From Rhodopseudomonas palustris (GTDB lineage Bacteria > Pseudomonadota > Alphaproteobacteria > Rhizobiales > Xanthobacteraceae), in assembly GCF_007005445.1 (NCBI RefSeq), contig NZ_CP041387.1, positions 3,921,501 through 3,985,500 on the forward strand: a stretch of 64,000 nucleotides of DNA, read 5' to 3'. Each line of letters begins with the position of its first letter. Positions within the stretch are counted from its first letter, which is position 1. The position numbers and the translations under genes are program-made. Below are positions 47,965 through 57,003 of this stretch, piece by piece. A model generated the notes under the pieces. It saw only the letters and a program-made list of their open reading frames with translations. It had not been told where the DNA came from and made no database searches.

Positions 47965-49719
47965 TCAGAAGTGCTTGAGCTCGATGTTGTGCTTTTTCAG
48001 CGCGTAGCCGATCTGGCGCGGCGTGAGGCCGAGAATGCGGGCGGCCTTCGCCTGCACCCAGCCGGCACGCTCCATCGCATTGATCAGCCGCTCGCGCTCC
48101 GACATGTTCGATTCGTCGGACGGCATCTCCGAGCGGACCGGCGTCGGCGCAAAATCATCCGTTGATGCGACCGGCTCGCGCGGATGCACGATCTCCACCG
48201 GAGCTTTGCGCGGCAATACCTGCAACGGAATCTCCGGGCGGGGGCGTTCGGGCACGGGCTCGGTGTGCCCCTTCCACAGGATCGCCGACAGGCATTCGTC
48301 CTGATGACAGGCGAAATCGCTGTCGCGAATGTCGGGGCCCACTGCGAGGGTCGCAGTCCGGCGCACGCAGTTCTCCAGCTCGCGGACATTGCCGGGGAAC
48401 GAGCAGGCTTTCAGCAGATCCAGCGCGTGCTGCTCGAAAGACAGCTCGCGCCCGTTCTCCTTGTTGAAGTTCTTCAGGAATTCGGTCGCCAGCAGCGGAA
48501 TGTCGGTGGGCCGGTCGCGCAGCGGCGGAAGGATCATCGGCACCACGTTGATGCGGTAGTACAGGTCGGCGCGGAATTCCTTGCGCGCCACCGCTTCTTC
48601 CAGATTGCGGTTGGTGGCGGCAACGATCCGGACATTGACCTTGATGGTCTGATTGCCGCCGACCCGCTCGAATTCCTGTTCCTGGAGCACGCGCAGCAGC
48701 TTGGCCTGGAAGGAGGCCGAAATCTCGCCGATCTCGTCGAGAAACAGCGTGCCCTTGTCGGCGAGTTCGAACCGCCCCTTGCGCGAGGCGATCGCACCGG
48801 TGAACGCCCCCTTCTCGTGACCGAACAGTTCGGATTCCAGCACCGATTCCGGCAGCGCCGCGCAGTTGATCTTGATGAATGGACCGTTGGCGCGCGCCGA
48901 CAATTCGTGGATCGCTTTGGCAATCAGCTCCTTGCCGGTGCCGGACTCGCCACGCAGCAACACCGGTGACTGCGACTTCGCAATAATGCTGACCTTGGCC
49001 AGCAACTTCCTGATTGCCGGGCTCTCGCCGACGATACCGTCGACCTTGACCCGCTTGCGCTCGCGCTCGGGCTTCAGCTCGGACAGTTCCTTCTGCAGCC
49101 GGTGGCTTTCCGCCATCAGCCGCTCGCGATCGCGCGTCACCACCCGATGCAGCTTCACGGTCTGGCCGATCAGGTTGGCCACCATGGTGAGAAAGCGGAC
49201 GTCGGCGTCCATCCGGAAATGCGACCGGCCGTCACGGACGCGATCGATGCTCAGCGTGCCCACCACCCGCGAATCGATCCGGATCGGCACCCCGATGAAC
49301 GACACCCGGATCTCGTCGGTGGCGCCGAGCGCCAGCGCGTCGGCGGCGGTGAACATTGGGTGGCTGGAGACATTGTCGGCGACCAGCGGGACCGCGGTCG
49401 CGACGATCTGGTCGATCGCCTTCTGCGGCAACCGGGCGCGGTAGCGATTGTCGCTGCCCTCGTTCCAGCCGACGCCGACGGTAATATCGGGCACGCCATC
49501 GTCGGCGAGCAGCGACACCACGCCATTACGCATCTGCAAAAACGACTGCAGCAGGTTGACGACGTTGGCGAGAGTAATCTCCAGCCGCGCCGGGGATGTG
49601 AGGATTTTCGAAATCTCGAAAATGCCGGTGAGCGCGATATCACTCAGCGGTATTGGGGGATGGGTCATCGATTGCGACGGATACTCGTTTTCGACAAGGC
49701 GGATTTCGCGCTGAGCCAT
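47965..49719 (-). CDS. nifA: NifA, RpoN-dependent transcriptional activator of nitrogen fixation
   Basis: A 584-aa enhancer-binding protein. A GAF domain (about 35-190) is followed by a linker and the AAA+ domain with Walker A GESGTGKE (257-264) and the RpoN-contacting GAFTGA (304-309). A C-terminal Fis-type helix-turn-helix ends at [11 protein letters not shown]. Four cysteines, C439, C451, C471 and C476, make the C-x11-C-x19-C-x4-C pattern of oxygen-sensitive rhizobial NifA. It binds the TGT-N10-ACA sites mapped in this window. The upstream neighbour is fixR, 313 bp away. Another possible start is the internal ATG at residue 18. Confidence 0.97.
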   Translation of the reverse strand: MAQREIRLVENEYPSQSMTHPPIPLSDIALTGIFEISKILTSPARLEITLANVVNLLQSFLQMRNGVVSLLADDGVPDITVGVGWNEGSDNRYRARLPQKAIDQIVATAVPLVADNVSSHPMFTAADALALGATDEIRVSFIGVPIRIDSRVVGTLSIDRVRDGRSHFRMDADVRFLTMVANLIGQTVKLHRVVTRDRERLMAESHRLQKELSELKPERERKRVKVDGIVGESPAIRKLLAKVSIIAKSQSPVLLRGESGTGKELIAKAIHELSARANGPFIKINCAALPESVLESELFGHEKGAFTGAIASRKGRFELADKGTLFLDEIGEISASFQAKLLRVLQEQEFERVGGNQTIKVNVRIVAATNRNLEEAVARKEFRADLYYRINVVPMILPPLRDRPTDIPLLATEFLKNFNKENGRELSFEQHALDLLKACSFPGNVRELENCVRRTATLAVGPDIRDSDFACHQDECLSAILWKGHTEPVPERPRPEIPLQVLPRKAPVEIVHPREPVASTDDFAPTPVRSEMPSDESNMSERERLINAMERAGWVQAKAARILGLTPRQIGYALKKHNIELKHF

Positions 49720-50032
49720 AGCTCGTCTCCATCGCTCCCGAGCCTTCCCCCGTCAGATCCGGAGCGTTTCGAGATTGTGGATGAATTCCAACCAGATGTC
49801 GTGCTCATCTTGGCTGCATCGCTGCGGAAGTTATGGCTAGCTCTGCTTAGTTCGTTACCACCGGCGAAAATGCTGATAATCAACTGATTACTACTCTAGC
49901 ACCAGTCCGGCGCCGGTACCGCATTGACGCAGCGCAAAATAGATCGACCAAAAGATCGGCAGCCGGCACACGGCGCGAGTGATTGCCAATCAGTTGCAGA
50001 CTAACGGCTGACTACTCGCCACGGCTGACGTG
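49720..50032. other. Gap between fixR and nifA with no clear promoter
   Basis: This 313-bp stretch contains no gene. I found no -24/-12 element and no TGT-N10-ACA site in it. nifA could be read through from fixR, as in Bradyrhizobium, or from an unrecognised promoter here. Confidence 0.5.
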
Positions 50033-50929
50033 TCAGACATGCTGCCCGCCATTGATATGGATTTCCTCGCCCGTGACATAGCTGGCCGCATCGGAGCACA
50101 GAAAGAACATCACCTTGGCGACCTCCTCCGGGGTTCCGATCCGCCGCATCGGAATCGTCGGCGCCAGCATCGCCTCGGTTTCCGGCGACAGAATGTCGGT
50201 CTTGATCTCGCCGGGCGCGATAGCGTTCACCCGGATGCCGTAGGGCGCGTAGTCGTGCGCCATCTCCCGGGTCAGACAGGTCAGCGCCGCTTTCGAAGTC
50301 GCATAGGCGCTGCCGGCGAACGGATGCACCCGCGAACCGACGATCGAGGTGACGTTGACGATCGAGCCCTGGCCGGCGCGCAGTTCGTCGAACAGTCCCT
50401 GCGCCAGCATCACCGGCGCCAGCAGGTTGACGTGGAACACGCTCATCCAGGTGCCGACCGGCGTGTTCAACGAGGTCAGCCGTTCGCCCTCGGCGCTCTT
50501 GGGCGAGATTGCGGCGTTGTTGATCAGCGCATGCAGCGGACCGCCGGCCAGCTTCTCCTTCAGTTCGTCGATCGCCCTTGGCACGGCGCGGTGATCGGCA
50601 AGCTCGACCGCGACGTGGTTCTCGAGGCCGGTCGCCCACGGGCAGCGATCATCAGCAAACGGCTGCCGCGAGCAGGTAATGATGCGCCAGCCGGCGTCCG
50701 AGAACAGCTTGCCGGTGGCATGGCCGATGCCACGCGATGCGCCGGTCAGCACCAGGGTCTTCTGCTTACCGGTACGCGCCTCGCGCTGATCGTTGTGAAA
50801 CGGGCAGGCGCCGCCGGCGGCGGCCGGCATTCCTGCCGGCATACCGGGCGGCATCTCGGCAGGACGCGTAGCTGGATGCGATGACGGTGCGGAATCGGGC
50901 CGCTCGGCGTGCAGTGGTTCTGGGTGCAC
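50033..50929 (-). CDS. fixR: FixR-like short-chain dehydrogenase upstream of nifA
   Basis: A 298-aa SDR. After a 55-residue Pro/Met/Ala-rich tail (MPPGMPAGMPAAAGG) comes the NAD(P) site TGASRGIGHATG. The catalytic residues are intact: Ser in VNVTSIVGS and Tyr/Lys in SAYATSKAAL. Its position upstream of nifA matches fixR of Bradyrhizobium, where fixR-nifA is an autoregulated operon; the function of FixR is unknown and it is not essential there. A -24/-12 promoter lies 37 bp upstream and a NifA site about 105 bp upstream. Confidence 0.88.
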   Translation of the reverse strand: MHPEPLHAERPDSAPSSHPATRPAEMPPGMPAGMPAAAGGACPFHNDQREARTGKQKTLVLTGASRGIGHATGKLFSDAGWRIITCSRQPFADDRCPWATGLENHVAVELADHRAVPRAIDELKEKLAGGPLHALINNAAISPKSAEGERLTSLNTPVGTWMSVFHVNLLAPVMLAQGLFDELRAGQGSIVNVTSIVGSRVHPFAGSAYATSKAALTCLTREMAHDYAPYGIRVNAIAPGEIKTDILSPETEAMLAPTIPMRRIGTPEEVAKVMFFLCSDAASYVTGEEIHINGGQHV

Positions 50930-50965
50930 GGGACGGTCTCCAGTGATTTCGTTGCAGTTGAGCTT

Positions 50966-50980
50966 GCATGAACCGGGCCA
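50966..50980 (-). promoter_or_regulatory. RpoN -24/-12 promoter of fixR(-nifA)
   Basis: On the minus strand TGGCCCGGTTCATGC has GG and GC 10 nt apart and a near-consensus sequence. It lies 37 bp before fixR, as expected for an autoregulated fixR-nifA unit. Confidence 0.75.
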
Positions 50981-51032
50981 ACCGCTACGACCTTTGATTT
51001 AGGCTGATAGATCACGTCCAGTTGCCAAGGGA

Positions 51033-51048
51033 TGTCATCAGAGCGACA
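51033..51048. promoter_or_regulatory. NifA site shared by fixR and the divergent YqeB-like gene
   Basis: TGT-CATCAGAGCG-ACA is an exact TGT-N10-ACA site. It lies 53 bp upstream of the fixR -24 element and 86 bp upstream of the -24 element of the plus-strand promoter at 51134. Confidence 0.78.
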
Positions 51049-51133
51049 CCAGCCGCGCCGCGCATCCGACACAACGTTGGCTTTCCGACATCACATCCCG
51101 CTACTGGGTACCACTGACAGCGATCCACCGCTC

Positions 51134-51148
51134 TGGTCCGGCTCTTGC
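51134..51148 (+). promoter_or_regulatory. RpoN -24/-12 promoter of the YqeB-like gene
   Basis: TGGTCCGGCTCTTGC matches the consensus well, with GG (51135-51136) and GC (51147-51148) 10 nt apart. It lies 38 bp before the ATG at 51187 and overlaps the alternative ATG at 51145, which rules that start out. Confidence 0.75.
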
Positions 51149-51186
51149 TTCAAGCCATTCCGAACAATGGACACAGCGTGGTGGTG

Positions 51187-52041
51187 ATGACGCAGTTTCT
51201 CCAGCTCGGCGCCGGCGGCTTTGCGGTCGTACTCGGGACCAACGAGATCGCCTCCGCCGTGGCGGTTCATCTGCATCGCGCCGGCCGCTGTGTGGTGATG
51301 TCCCACGATCCGTTTCCGCCTGTGATCCGCCGCAAGATGGCGTTCCACGACGCACTGTACGGCGACGAGGTCACAATCGAAGGCGTCCGCGGCGCACGCG
51401 TCGACCACGGCACCGAGATCTTCCAGGCGCTGCGGCAGTCCGACAGCGTGCTGGTGACCTGGCTGGCACTTGCCGACCTGCTGCCGATCGGCCCGATCGA
51501 CATCCTTGTCGACGCGCGGATGCAGAAGCACCGCGTTACCCCTGACCTGCGGCGGCTGGCGCGCGTCAGCGTCGGCCTCGGCCCCGGCTTCTCGACGTCC
51601 GCGAATTGCGACGTCGCGATCGAAACCCGCCCCGGCCGCAGCGGCGTCGTCATCGGCGCCGGCTGGACCGATGCGGCCGACGGCATCGCCAGTCCGCTGG
51701 GCGGCGTCGGCGCCGAACGCTTCCAGTATTCGCAGGCCGGCGGAAAATGGCGAACCGCGGTCGAGATCGGCAGCCGAGTGTTCAACGGCTTTCCGGTCGG
51801 CCATCTCGGCGGCATCCCGGTACGCGCGCCGTGCGACGGCATCCTGCGTGGCGTGGTCCGCGACGGCCAGGACGTGCCGCAAGGCGTCAAGCTGATGGAA
51901 GTCGACTCCCGCGGCCGCCATGCGCAATGGACCGGGATCGACGATCGCGGCCGTGGGATTGCCAATGCGGTCCTGCGCGCCGTGCAGCCGCAGATCGACG
52001 CCCGCACCAACCGCACTGCGCAGCCGCTCTCAGCGTTCTAG
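51187..52041 (+). CDS. YqeB/EF2563-like molybdenum-enzyme accessory family protein
   Basis: A 284-aa protein matching the EF2563/YqeB family linked to selenium- or molybdenum-dependent hydroxylases. The N-terminus has a Rossmann-like start (FLQLGAGGFAVVLGTNEIAS), then RAGRCVVMSHDPFPPVIRRK and a FHDALYGDEVTIEGV segment. Further on, DILVDARMQK and GLGPGFSTSANCDVAIETR are typical. The biochemical role of the family is unresolved; a cofactor or metal step is inferred. The start at 51187 is fixed by the RpoN promoter just upstream. No Mo-hydroxylase gene is adjacent. Confidence 0.7.
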   Translation: MTQFLQLGAGGFAVVLGTNEIASAVAVHLHRAGRCVVMSHDPFPPVIRRKMAFHDALYGDEVTIEGVRGARVDHGTEIFQALRQSDSVLVTWLALADLLPIGPIDILVDARMQKHRVTPDLRRLARVSVGLGPGFSTSANCDVAIETRPGRSGVVIGAGWTDAADGIASPLGGVGAERFQYSQAGGKWRTAVEIGSRVFNGFPVGHLGGIPVRAPCDGILRGVVRDGQDVPQGVKLMEVDSRGRHAQWTGIDDRGRGIANAVLRAVQPQIDARTNRTAQPLSAF

Positions 52042-52085
52042 GCCGAGCGACTGGCCGCTATCGGTTCCGGATTGTCACGCCCGGA

Positions 52086-52111
52086 TCGGCGCCGGCGCTA
52101 GCCGGCGCCGA
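52086..52111. terminator. Hairpin across the feoB stop codon, between convergent genes
   Basis: TCGGCGCCGGC and GCCGGCGCCGA form a perfect 11-bp stem with a 4-nt loop that contains the feoB stop codon. It lies between the convergent YqeB-like gene and feoB and could end both transcripts, although no T-run is visible. Confidence 0.45.
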
Positions 52112-53978
52112 GCGCGACTGCGACGTTGTAGGTGATCAGGCTGGCGATATAGGCGAGGGCGAACATGTAGATGAAGGTGACGCCCATCCAGCGCCAGCTT
52201 CCGGTTTCGCGCTTGATCACCGCCAGCGTCGAGGCGCATTGCGGCGCGAACACGAACCAAGCCAGCAGCGACAGCGCGGTGGCAAAGCTCCATTTCGAGG
52301 CCAGCACCTGGCCGATCTGCTCGGCGGCTTCCTTACCGCCCTCGATCGCATAGACGGTGCCGAGCGCTGCCACCGCTACTTCGCGCGCCGCCATGCCGGG
52401 GATCAGCGCGACCGCGATCTGCCAGTTGAAGCCCAGCGGCGCGAGCACCGGCTCGATCGCGTGACCGATGATCGACGCCAGACTGTAGTCGATCGCCGGT
52501 TCCGTCGCCCCGGCCGGCGGACGCGGGAACGACGCCAGGAACCAGATCAGCACCATCATCGAGAAGATGGTGGTACCGGCGCGCTGCAGAAACATCTTGG
52601 CGCGCGTGTAGATGCCGATCGCCACGCTCTTCAGCCGCGGCATCTTGTAGTCCGGCAGTTCCAGCATGAACGGTGCCGGCTCGTAGTCGCGCCACATGAA
52701 GAACTTGACCAGCGCCGACACCGCCAGCGCGCTGGCGATACCCGCGGTGTAGAGGCCGAACATCACCAGCCCCTGCAGATTGACCCAGCCGAACACCTGT
52801 TCGGCCGGGACGAAGGCGGAGATGATCAGGGTGTAGACCGGGATGCGCGCCGAGCAGGTCATCAGCGGCGCGATCAGGATGGTGGTCAGGCGGTCGCGCT
52901 TGTTGTCGATCACCCGGGTCGCCATGATGCCCGGAATCGCGCAGGCGAAGCTCGACAGCAGCGGAATGAAGGCGCGGCCGTGCAGCCCGGCACCGCCCAT
53001 GATGCGATCCATCAGGAATGCGGCCCGGGCCATGTAGCCGAGATCTTCCAGCAGCAGGATAAACAGGAAGATGATGATGATCTGCGGCAGGAACACGATG
53101 ACGCTGCCGACGCCGGAGATCACGCCGTTCTGCAGGAAGCTCTGCAACAGCCCTTCGGGCATGTTGGCCTGCACGAACGCGCCGAGCGCCTCGAACCCGC
53201 CGGAGATCAGTTCCATGATCGGCTGCGCCCAGGAAAACACCGCCTGGAACATCACGAACAGGATGAGGATCAGGATCAACAGACCGGCCACCGGGTGCAG
53301 CACGACACGGTCGACCTGGGCCGTGAGGGTATGCGGCCGCGCCGGCAGGCTGACGCATTCGCCAATGATCCGGTCCGCCTCGCGCTGCAACGCGCGCAGC
53401 TCGCTGGTGGTCAGCGGTCGCCAGTGATCCCCGACGGAGGGCGCGGGCGCCTGGGCGGCAAATTCATCGGTCCGCTTCAGCAGCTCCGCGGTCCCGCCCT
53501 TGCGGACCGCGATCGAGGTCACCACCGGAACACCAAGCTGCGCCGACAGCTTTTCGACATCGACCGTGACGCCGCGGCGCATCGCGATGTCGTACATGTT
53601 GAGCACGAGCATCAGCGGCCGGCCGGTCGCCTTCAGTTCCAGCATCAGCCGGAAGGTCAGCCGCAGATTGGTTGAGTCGGCAACGCACAGCACCAGATCG
53701 GGCACCGTCTCGCCGGGCTTGCGGCCGAGCACGACGTCGCGGGTAATCTCTTCGTCCGGGCTGCGCCCGCGCAACGAATAGGTGCCGGGCAGGTCGACCA
53801 GGCTGACGACACGACCGCCGGGGGTCGTGAACAGGCCGGTTTTGCGCTCGACCGTCACGCCCGGGTAGTTCGCGACCTTCTGGCGGCTACCCGTCAGTGC
53901 ATTGAAAAGGGAGGTCTTGCCGCTATTCGGCGTGCCAACCAACGCAAGGTTGAACGGCTGGGATTCGATAGAACTCAT
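52098..53978 (-). CDS. feoB: FeoB ferrous iron transporter
   Basis: A 626-aa Fe(II) transporter with an N-terminal G domain: G1 GTPNSGKT (15-22), the G2/switch region NYPGVTVERKTG, G3 DLPGTYSL and G4 LNMYD. This is followed by Gate-type membrane domains with about eight helices, including RIPVYTLIISAF and the PLLSSFACAIPGI segment. It is somewhat shorter than the E. coli protein. It is 34 bp after feoA. Ferrous iron import fits the high iron demand of nitrogenase made at low oxygen. Confidence 0.95.
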   Translation of the reverse strand: MSSIESQPFNLALVGTPNSGKTSLFNALTGSRQKVANYPGVTVERKTGLFTTPGGRVVSLVDLPGTYSLRGRSPDEEITRDVVLGRKPGETVPDLVLCVADSTNLRLTFRLMLELKATGRPLMLVLNMYDIAMRRGVTVDVEKLSAQLGVPVVTSIAVRKGGTAELLKRTDEFAAQAPAPSVGDHWRPLTTSELRALQREADRIIGECVSLPARPHTLTAQVDRVVLHPVAGLLILILILFVMFQAVFSWAQPIMELISGGFEALGAFVQANMPEGLLQSFLQNGVISGVGSVIVFLPQIIIIFLFILLLEDLGYMARAAFLMDRIMGGAGLHGRAFIPLLSSFACAIPGIMATRVIDNKRDRLTTILIAPLMTCSARIPVYTLIISAFVPAEQVFGWVNLQGLVMFGLYTAGIASALAVSALVKFFMWRDYEPAPFMLELPDYKMPRLKSVAIGIYTRAKMFLQRAGTTIFSMMVLIWFLASFPRPPAGATEPAIDYSLASIIGHAIEPVLAPLGFNWQIAVALIPGMAAREVAVAALGTVYAIEGGKEAAEQIGQVLASKWSFATALSLLAWFVFAPQCASTLAVIKRETGSWRWMGVTFIYMFALAYIASLITYNVAVALGAG

Positions 53979-54012
53979 CGCGCAATCGCCACATCAATCT
54001 GCAATCAGCGCG

Positions 54013-54318
54013 TCACATCAACACGACGGCCATCGCCTCGCGCCGGCGGACGGCGATGGTGATGTTGTCGACCCGGACCGCGATCGGATCCCGGCCGATG
54101 ATACCCTCGTGCAGAACCTCGACCTTGGCGCCCTCGACGAAGCCGAACTCGATCAGTCGGCTCTCCAGCTCGATCGGCTGCAACGACGACGTTCCACGCT
54201 GCGGATCGATCGCCTGCACGACGCCGCGATCGCCGCGACGCGCATTCCCCAGCAGGATGGGCTGGTTGAGGCTGTGGCCGTTCTGAGAGGGACTGTTGGT
54301 CATTATTTGTTTTTCCAA
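54013..54318 (-). CDS. feoA: FeoA ferrous iron transport accessory protein
   Basis: A 101-aa SH3-like protein with ARRGDRGVVQAID, ESRLIEFGFVEGAKVEVLHE and DPIAVRVDNITIAVRRREA, the full FeoA pattern, after a 25-residue N-terminal tail. FeoA binds FeoB and helps transport. It heads the feoAB operon. No -24/-12 element was found upstream, but an iron-control-like inverted repeat is present 46 bp upstream. Confidence 0.93.
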   Translation of the reverse strand: MEKQIMTNSPSQNGHSLNQPILLGNARRGDRGVVQAIDPQRGTSSLQPIELESRLIEFGFVEGAKVEVLHEGIIGRDPIAVRVDNITIAVRRREAMAVVLM

Positions 54319-54686
54319 TCGGCGCCGCGAAGGTCAAGACAGTGAAGCCGGCGCCGTTGGGAATTTAGAACGATTGTAACAGGCGCTATCATTCGCATCT
54401 AACAAGAAAGCGCCGGAAATTGGTTTGATTTCGCACAAATCGGCGGCCGCGACGGCCGATTCAATCGGCGAAGGCCGAGCACGCCGGTGCGTATTGCCTC
54501 GCCTTGAGCAAAAGCCCGGAGCGCGGGCGGTGCCGGGATCCGTAACCATGGAGCGCGATCGACGGTCGCCCACATGTCCCGTTAAGGCTTCAGCCAACGC
54601 CGCGCGCGACAATCAGCACAAAATCTCCCCCGATCGCTTCACGGCCGAATCGCGAGAGACGATCGCAGCTCCCACCGGAAAGCACG
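54319..54686. other. Gap upstream of feoA
   Basis: This 368-bp stretch contains the feoA promoter region and the leader of the small plus-strand gene at 54687. I see no RpoN element, NifA site or convincing gene; open frames on both strands here lack protein-like character. Confidence 0.5.
54364..54379. promoter_or_regulatory. Candidate iron-responsive (Irr-type) element before feoAB
   Basis: TTTAGAACGATTGTAA is an inverted repeat (TTAGAA-CGA-TTGTAA, one mismatch to TTCTAA) resembling the iron control element bound by Irr in Rhizobiales. It lies 46 bp upstream of feoA. The match is partial and I could not test it against other promoters. Confidence 0.35.
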
Positions 54687-54848
54687 ATGTCAGCCAAGAC
54701 CACCAAGACAAAACGACGGAGGCCGGCCGCTTCGGCCGGCGACTCGTGGTTCAGGGTGCTGACCCGGAACCTGACCAATATGGCGACGGTGCTGGCTTCA
54801 TCGGGATCGGTGCTGCTCTGCCTGCTGATCGCCAAACGGTTCGTCTGA
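54687..54848 (+). CDS. Small single-helix membrane protein, unknown
   Basis: A 53-aa open frame. The N-terminal 15 residues are strongly basic (MSAKTTKTKRRRPA), and residues 32-49 form one hydrophobic segment (MATVLASSGSVLLCLLIA) followed by KRFV, the layout of a small inner-membrane protein. No clear ribosome-binding site precedes it. It is not part of a larger gene. The basic-then-hydrophobic layout suggests a real protein, but there is no functional clue. Confidence 0.45.
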   Translation: MSAKTTKTKRRRPAASAGDSWFRVLTRNLTNMATVLASSGSVLLCLLIAKRFV

Positions 54849-54910
54849 CCGAACGAAGCAGCGCTACGATCGGAACGCCGGCCACATCAGCGACATTCGC
54901 GGGGCCTCGT

Positions 54911-54932
54911 GCCCGCCGCCTTCGCGGCGGGC
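54911..54932. terminator. Hairpin beyond the first chemoreceptor gene
   Basis: GCCCGCCGC and GCGGCGGGC form a perfect 9-bp stem with a CTTC loop, 18 bp beyond the MCP stop and 62 bp after the 53-aa gene. It could serve both converging genes; no T-run follows. Confidence 0.5.
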
Positions 54933-54949
54933 GCTTGCGGCAGACCCGA

Positions 54950-56641
54950 TCAGGCCGCCCGAACCGTATCGAGGAAGTTGGCGACTTCGATCTTCAGGCG
55001 GCTGGACTCTTGTGACAGGGACTGCGCGGCCGACAGCACCTGAGACGACGCCGAGCCGGTTTCGGTGGCGCCGCGCTGCACATCGGTGACGTTGGACGAC
55101 ACTTCCTGGGTTCCCCGCGCAGCCATCTGGACGTTGCGGGAGATTTCGCGGGTCGCGGCCCCCTGCTCCTCGACAGCGGCCGCGATGGCGGACGAAATCT
55201 CCGACATCCGGCCGATCGTGAGGCCGATCTCACGGATCGCATCGACCGACTCGTTGGTGGCCGACTGAATTCCCGTAATATGCTGGCTGATCTCGCCGGT
55301 TGCCTTCGCCGTCTGTTCCGCCAGCGCCTTGACCTCCGCGGCCACCACCGCAAAACCACGCCCCGCCTCGCCGGCGCGAGCCGCCTCGATCGTGGCGTTG
55401 AGCGCCAGCAGATTGGTCTGGCCGGCAATGGTGTTGATCAGCTCGACCACGTCGCCGATCCGGCTGGCAGCCTCCGACAGATCGCCGACGCTGTCATTGG
55501 TCTTGCGGGCCTGCTCCACCGCCTCCGAGGCGATCCGGGAGGATTCCTGCACCTGACGGCTGATTTCGGTGATCGAAGACGACATTTCCTCGGTCGCCGA
55601 GGCGACCGACTGAACGTTGGTCGACGCTTCCTCGGACGCGGCAGCAACCGAGGTCGCCAATTGCTGGGACCGATCGGCGGTCGAGGTCAGGGTACCGGCC
55701 GAGGCTTCGAGCTCGGTCGAGGCCGACGATACCGTTTCGACGATCTCGCCGATCGCGCGCTCGAACTGCCGGGTCGCGGCGTCGACACGCTGACCGCGCG
55801 CGATCTTCTCCTCGGCCTCGCGCGCCGCGGCCGCGTCAGCGTCGCGCTTGGCGATCAGCGCCTCCTTAAAGATCTGCAGCGCATCGGCCATCGCGCCGAT
55901 CTCGGTCGACTCGCCACGGTGCGGAACTTCGGCCGCCAGATCGCCTCGACCAAGGGCCTGCATCGGCGAAATGATCGAGGCGATGCCGCGGCTGATGTCG
56001 CGAATCACCAGATAGCTCGCGACGACCCCGAAGGCGACCGCCAGCGCCAGAATGCCGACCACGATCATGGTCGCCGAACTGTAGGCAGCCTCCGCCGCGG
56101 CTGTGGATTGATCGGAGCCCTTGTTGTTCAGGTCGACGCTCTTCTGGAGCACGGCATCGACCCGCCCCCCGATCGGCCCGAGCGTCTTGGTGAGGTACAC
56201 GCCCAGTTCCGCGGTCGATTGCCCGAGGCTCTGCTGCGACATCTCCACCGCCTTCTTGGCGCCGTCGAGATAGACCTTCAGCTCCTTGTCGAGCTGATCA
56301 TACAGCGCCTTCTCTTCAGGCGACGTGATCATCTTCTGATAGCTGGCGATCTGCTTGTTCAGCACCTCTTCGACGCCTGCGATCCGCTTCGCCGCGGTGG
56401 CCTTGCCTTCCGCCGTCACTTCCATCGCGTGGGCGCGCAGCGTCACCCGGTACATCGCCATGGTGGTGCGAATATCACCGAGGACACGCACGCTCGGCAG
56501 CCAATTGGTGGCGATGTCGACCGTCGAGTTGTTCAAGGTTCGCATCTTGAGCAGGCCGAGGCCGCCAATTCCCGCCGTCGCCACGAGGAGAAGCGCCACA
56601 AGCGCGATGATCTTGGTACGAATCGAGAGACTGGACAACAT
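54950..56641 (-). CDS. Methyl-accepting chemotaxis protein, copy 1
   Basis: A 563-aa transmembrane receptor. The first membrane helix is at about 10-30, a periplasmic four-helix-bundle sensor domain at about 35-185, and the second helix at about 190-212. A HAMP domain (about 213-265) and a signalling domain with the conserved hairpin tip follow ([20 protein letters not shown]). The sensor domain has no known ligand motif. There is no C-terminal CheR-binding pentapeptide; the end is FLDTVRAA. A close paralogue with the same architecture starts 362 bp upstream on the same strand. Confidence 0.93.
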   Translation of the reverse strand: MLSSLSIRTKIIALVALLLVATAGIGGLGLLKMRTLNNSTVDIATNWLPSVRVLGDIRTTMAMYRVTLRAHAMEVTAEGKATAAKRIAGVEEVLNKQIASYQKMITSPEEKALYDQLDKELKVYLDGAKKAVEMSQQSLGQSTAELGVYLTKTLGPIGGRVDAVLQKSVDLNNKGSDQSTAAAEAAYSSATMIVVGILALAVAFGVVASYLVIRDISRGIASIISPMQALGRGDLAAEVPHRGESTEIGAMADALQIFKEALIAKRDADAAAAREAEEKIARGQRVDAATRQFERAIGEIVETVSSASTELEASAGTLTSTADRSQQLATSVAAASEEASTNVQSVASATEEMSSSITEISRQVQESSRIASEAVEQARKTNDSVGDLSEAASRIGDVVELINTIAGQTNLLALNATIEAARAGEAGRGFAVVAAEVKALAEQTAKATGEISQHITGIQSATNESVDAIREIGLTIGRMSEISSAIAAAVEEQGAATREISRNVQMAARGTQEVSSNVTDVQRGATETGSASSQVLSAAQSLSQESSRLKIEVANFLDTVRAA

Positions 56642-57003
56642 CGGCTTCTACTCGCCTGAGGGAAGATGGTCGGACAGGTTGTGGCCGTCGCGTCCGATTC
56701 ATCCCGCAGGGGGATGGAGCCGGACGAAGGAACGATCGGTGGAACCAACTTGCAGCTATGCGTATTGAGAGGGTGTTAAAGCGCCGCCCCGTAGAACTAC
56801 CGAATTCGTCGAACTACCAGCGCCCGTCTTGGTAGCGCTCGATGGAGCATTCAACTCCGGACTGCGTCTTGCACCGCACGCAGATCGTCGCTCACCGGGA
56901 CGCGCCCGGCCAGGAAGAAATTGCGTTCAAGGGCGGGAGCCTCAAGGGCGGGAGCCTTGCGCCGCAAGCCGCTCAGGCGACACCGCACACGTTCGGCCGC
57001 CGC
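56642..57003. other. Gap between the two chemoreceptor genes, with a tandem duplication
   Basis: This 362-bp stretch holds no gene. At 56927-56956 the 15-bp unit TCAAGGGCGGGAGCC occurs twice in tandem. Near 56790-56830 the sequence GAACTACC occurs twice. It presumably contains the promoter of copy 1, but no consensus was identified. Confidence 0.5.

Noticed and set aside
51145..51186. ATG at 51145 as start of the YqeB-like gene
   Set aside because: It overlaps the -12 element at 51147-51148, so it would lie outside the transcript; the ATG at 51187 is used.
54425..55015. A 196-codon plus-strand open frame near feoA
   Set aside because: Low-complexity, Arg/Pro-rich translation without hydrophobic core; it overlaps the 53-aa frame with better features and the end of the MCP gene.
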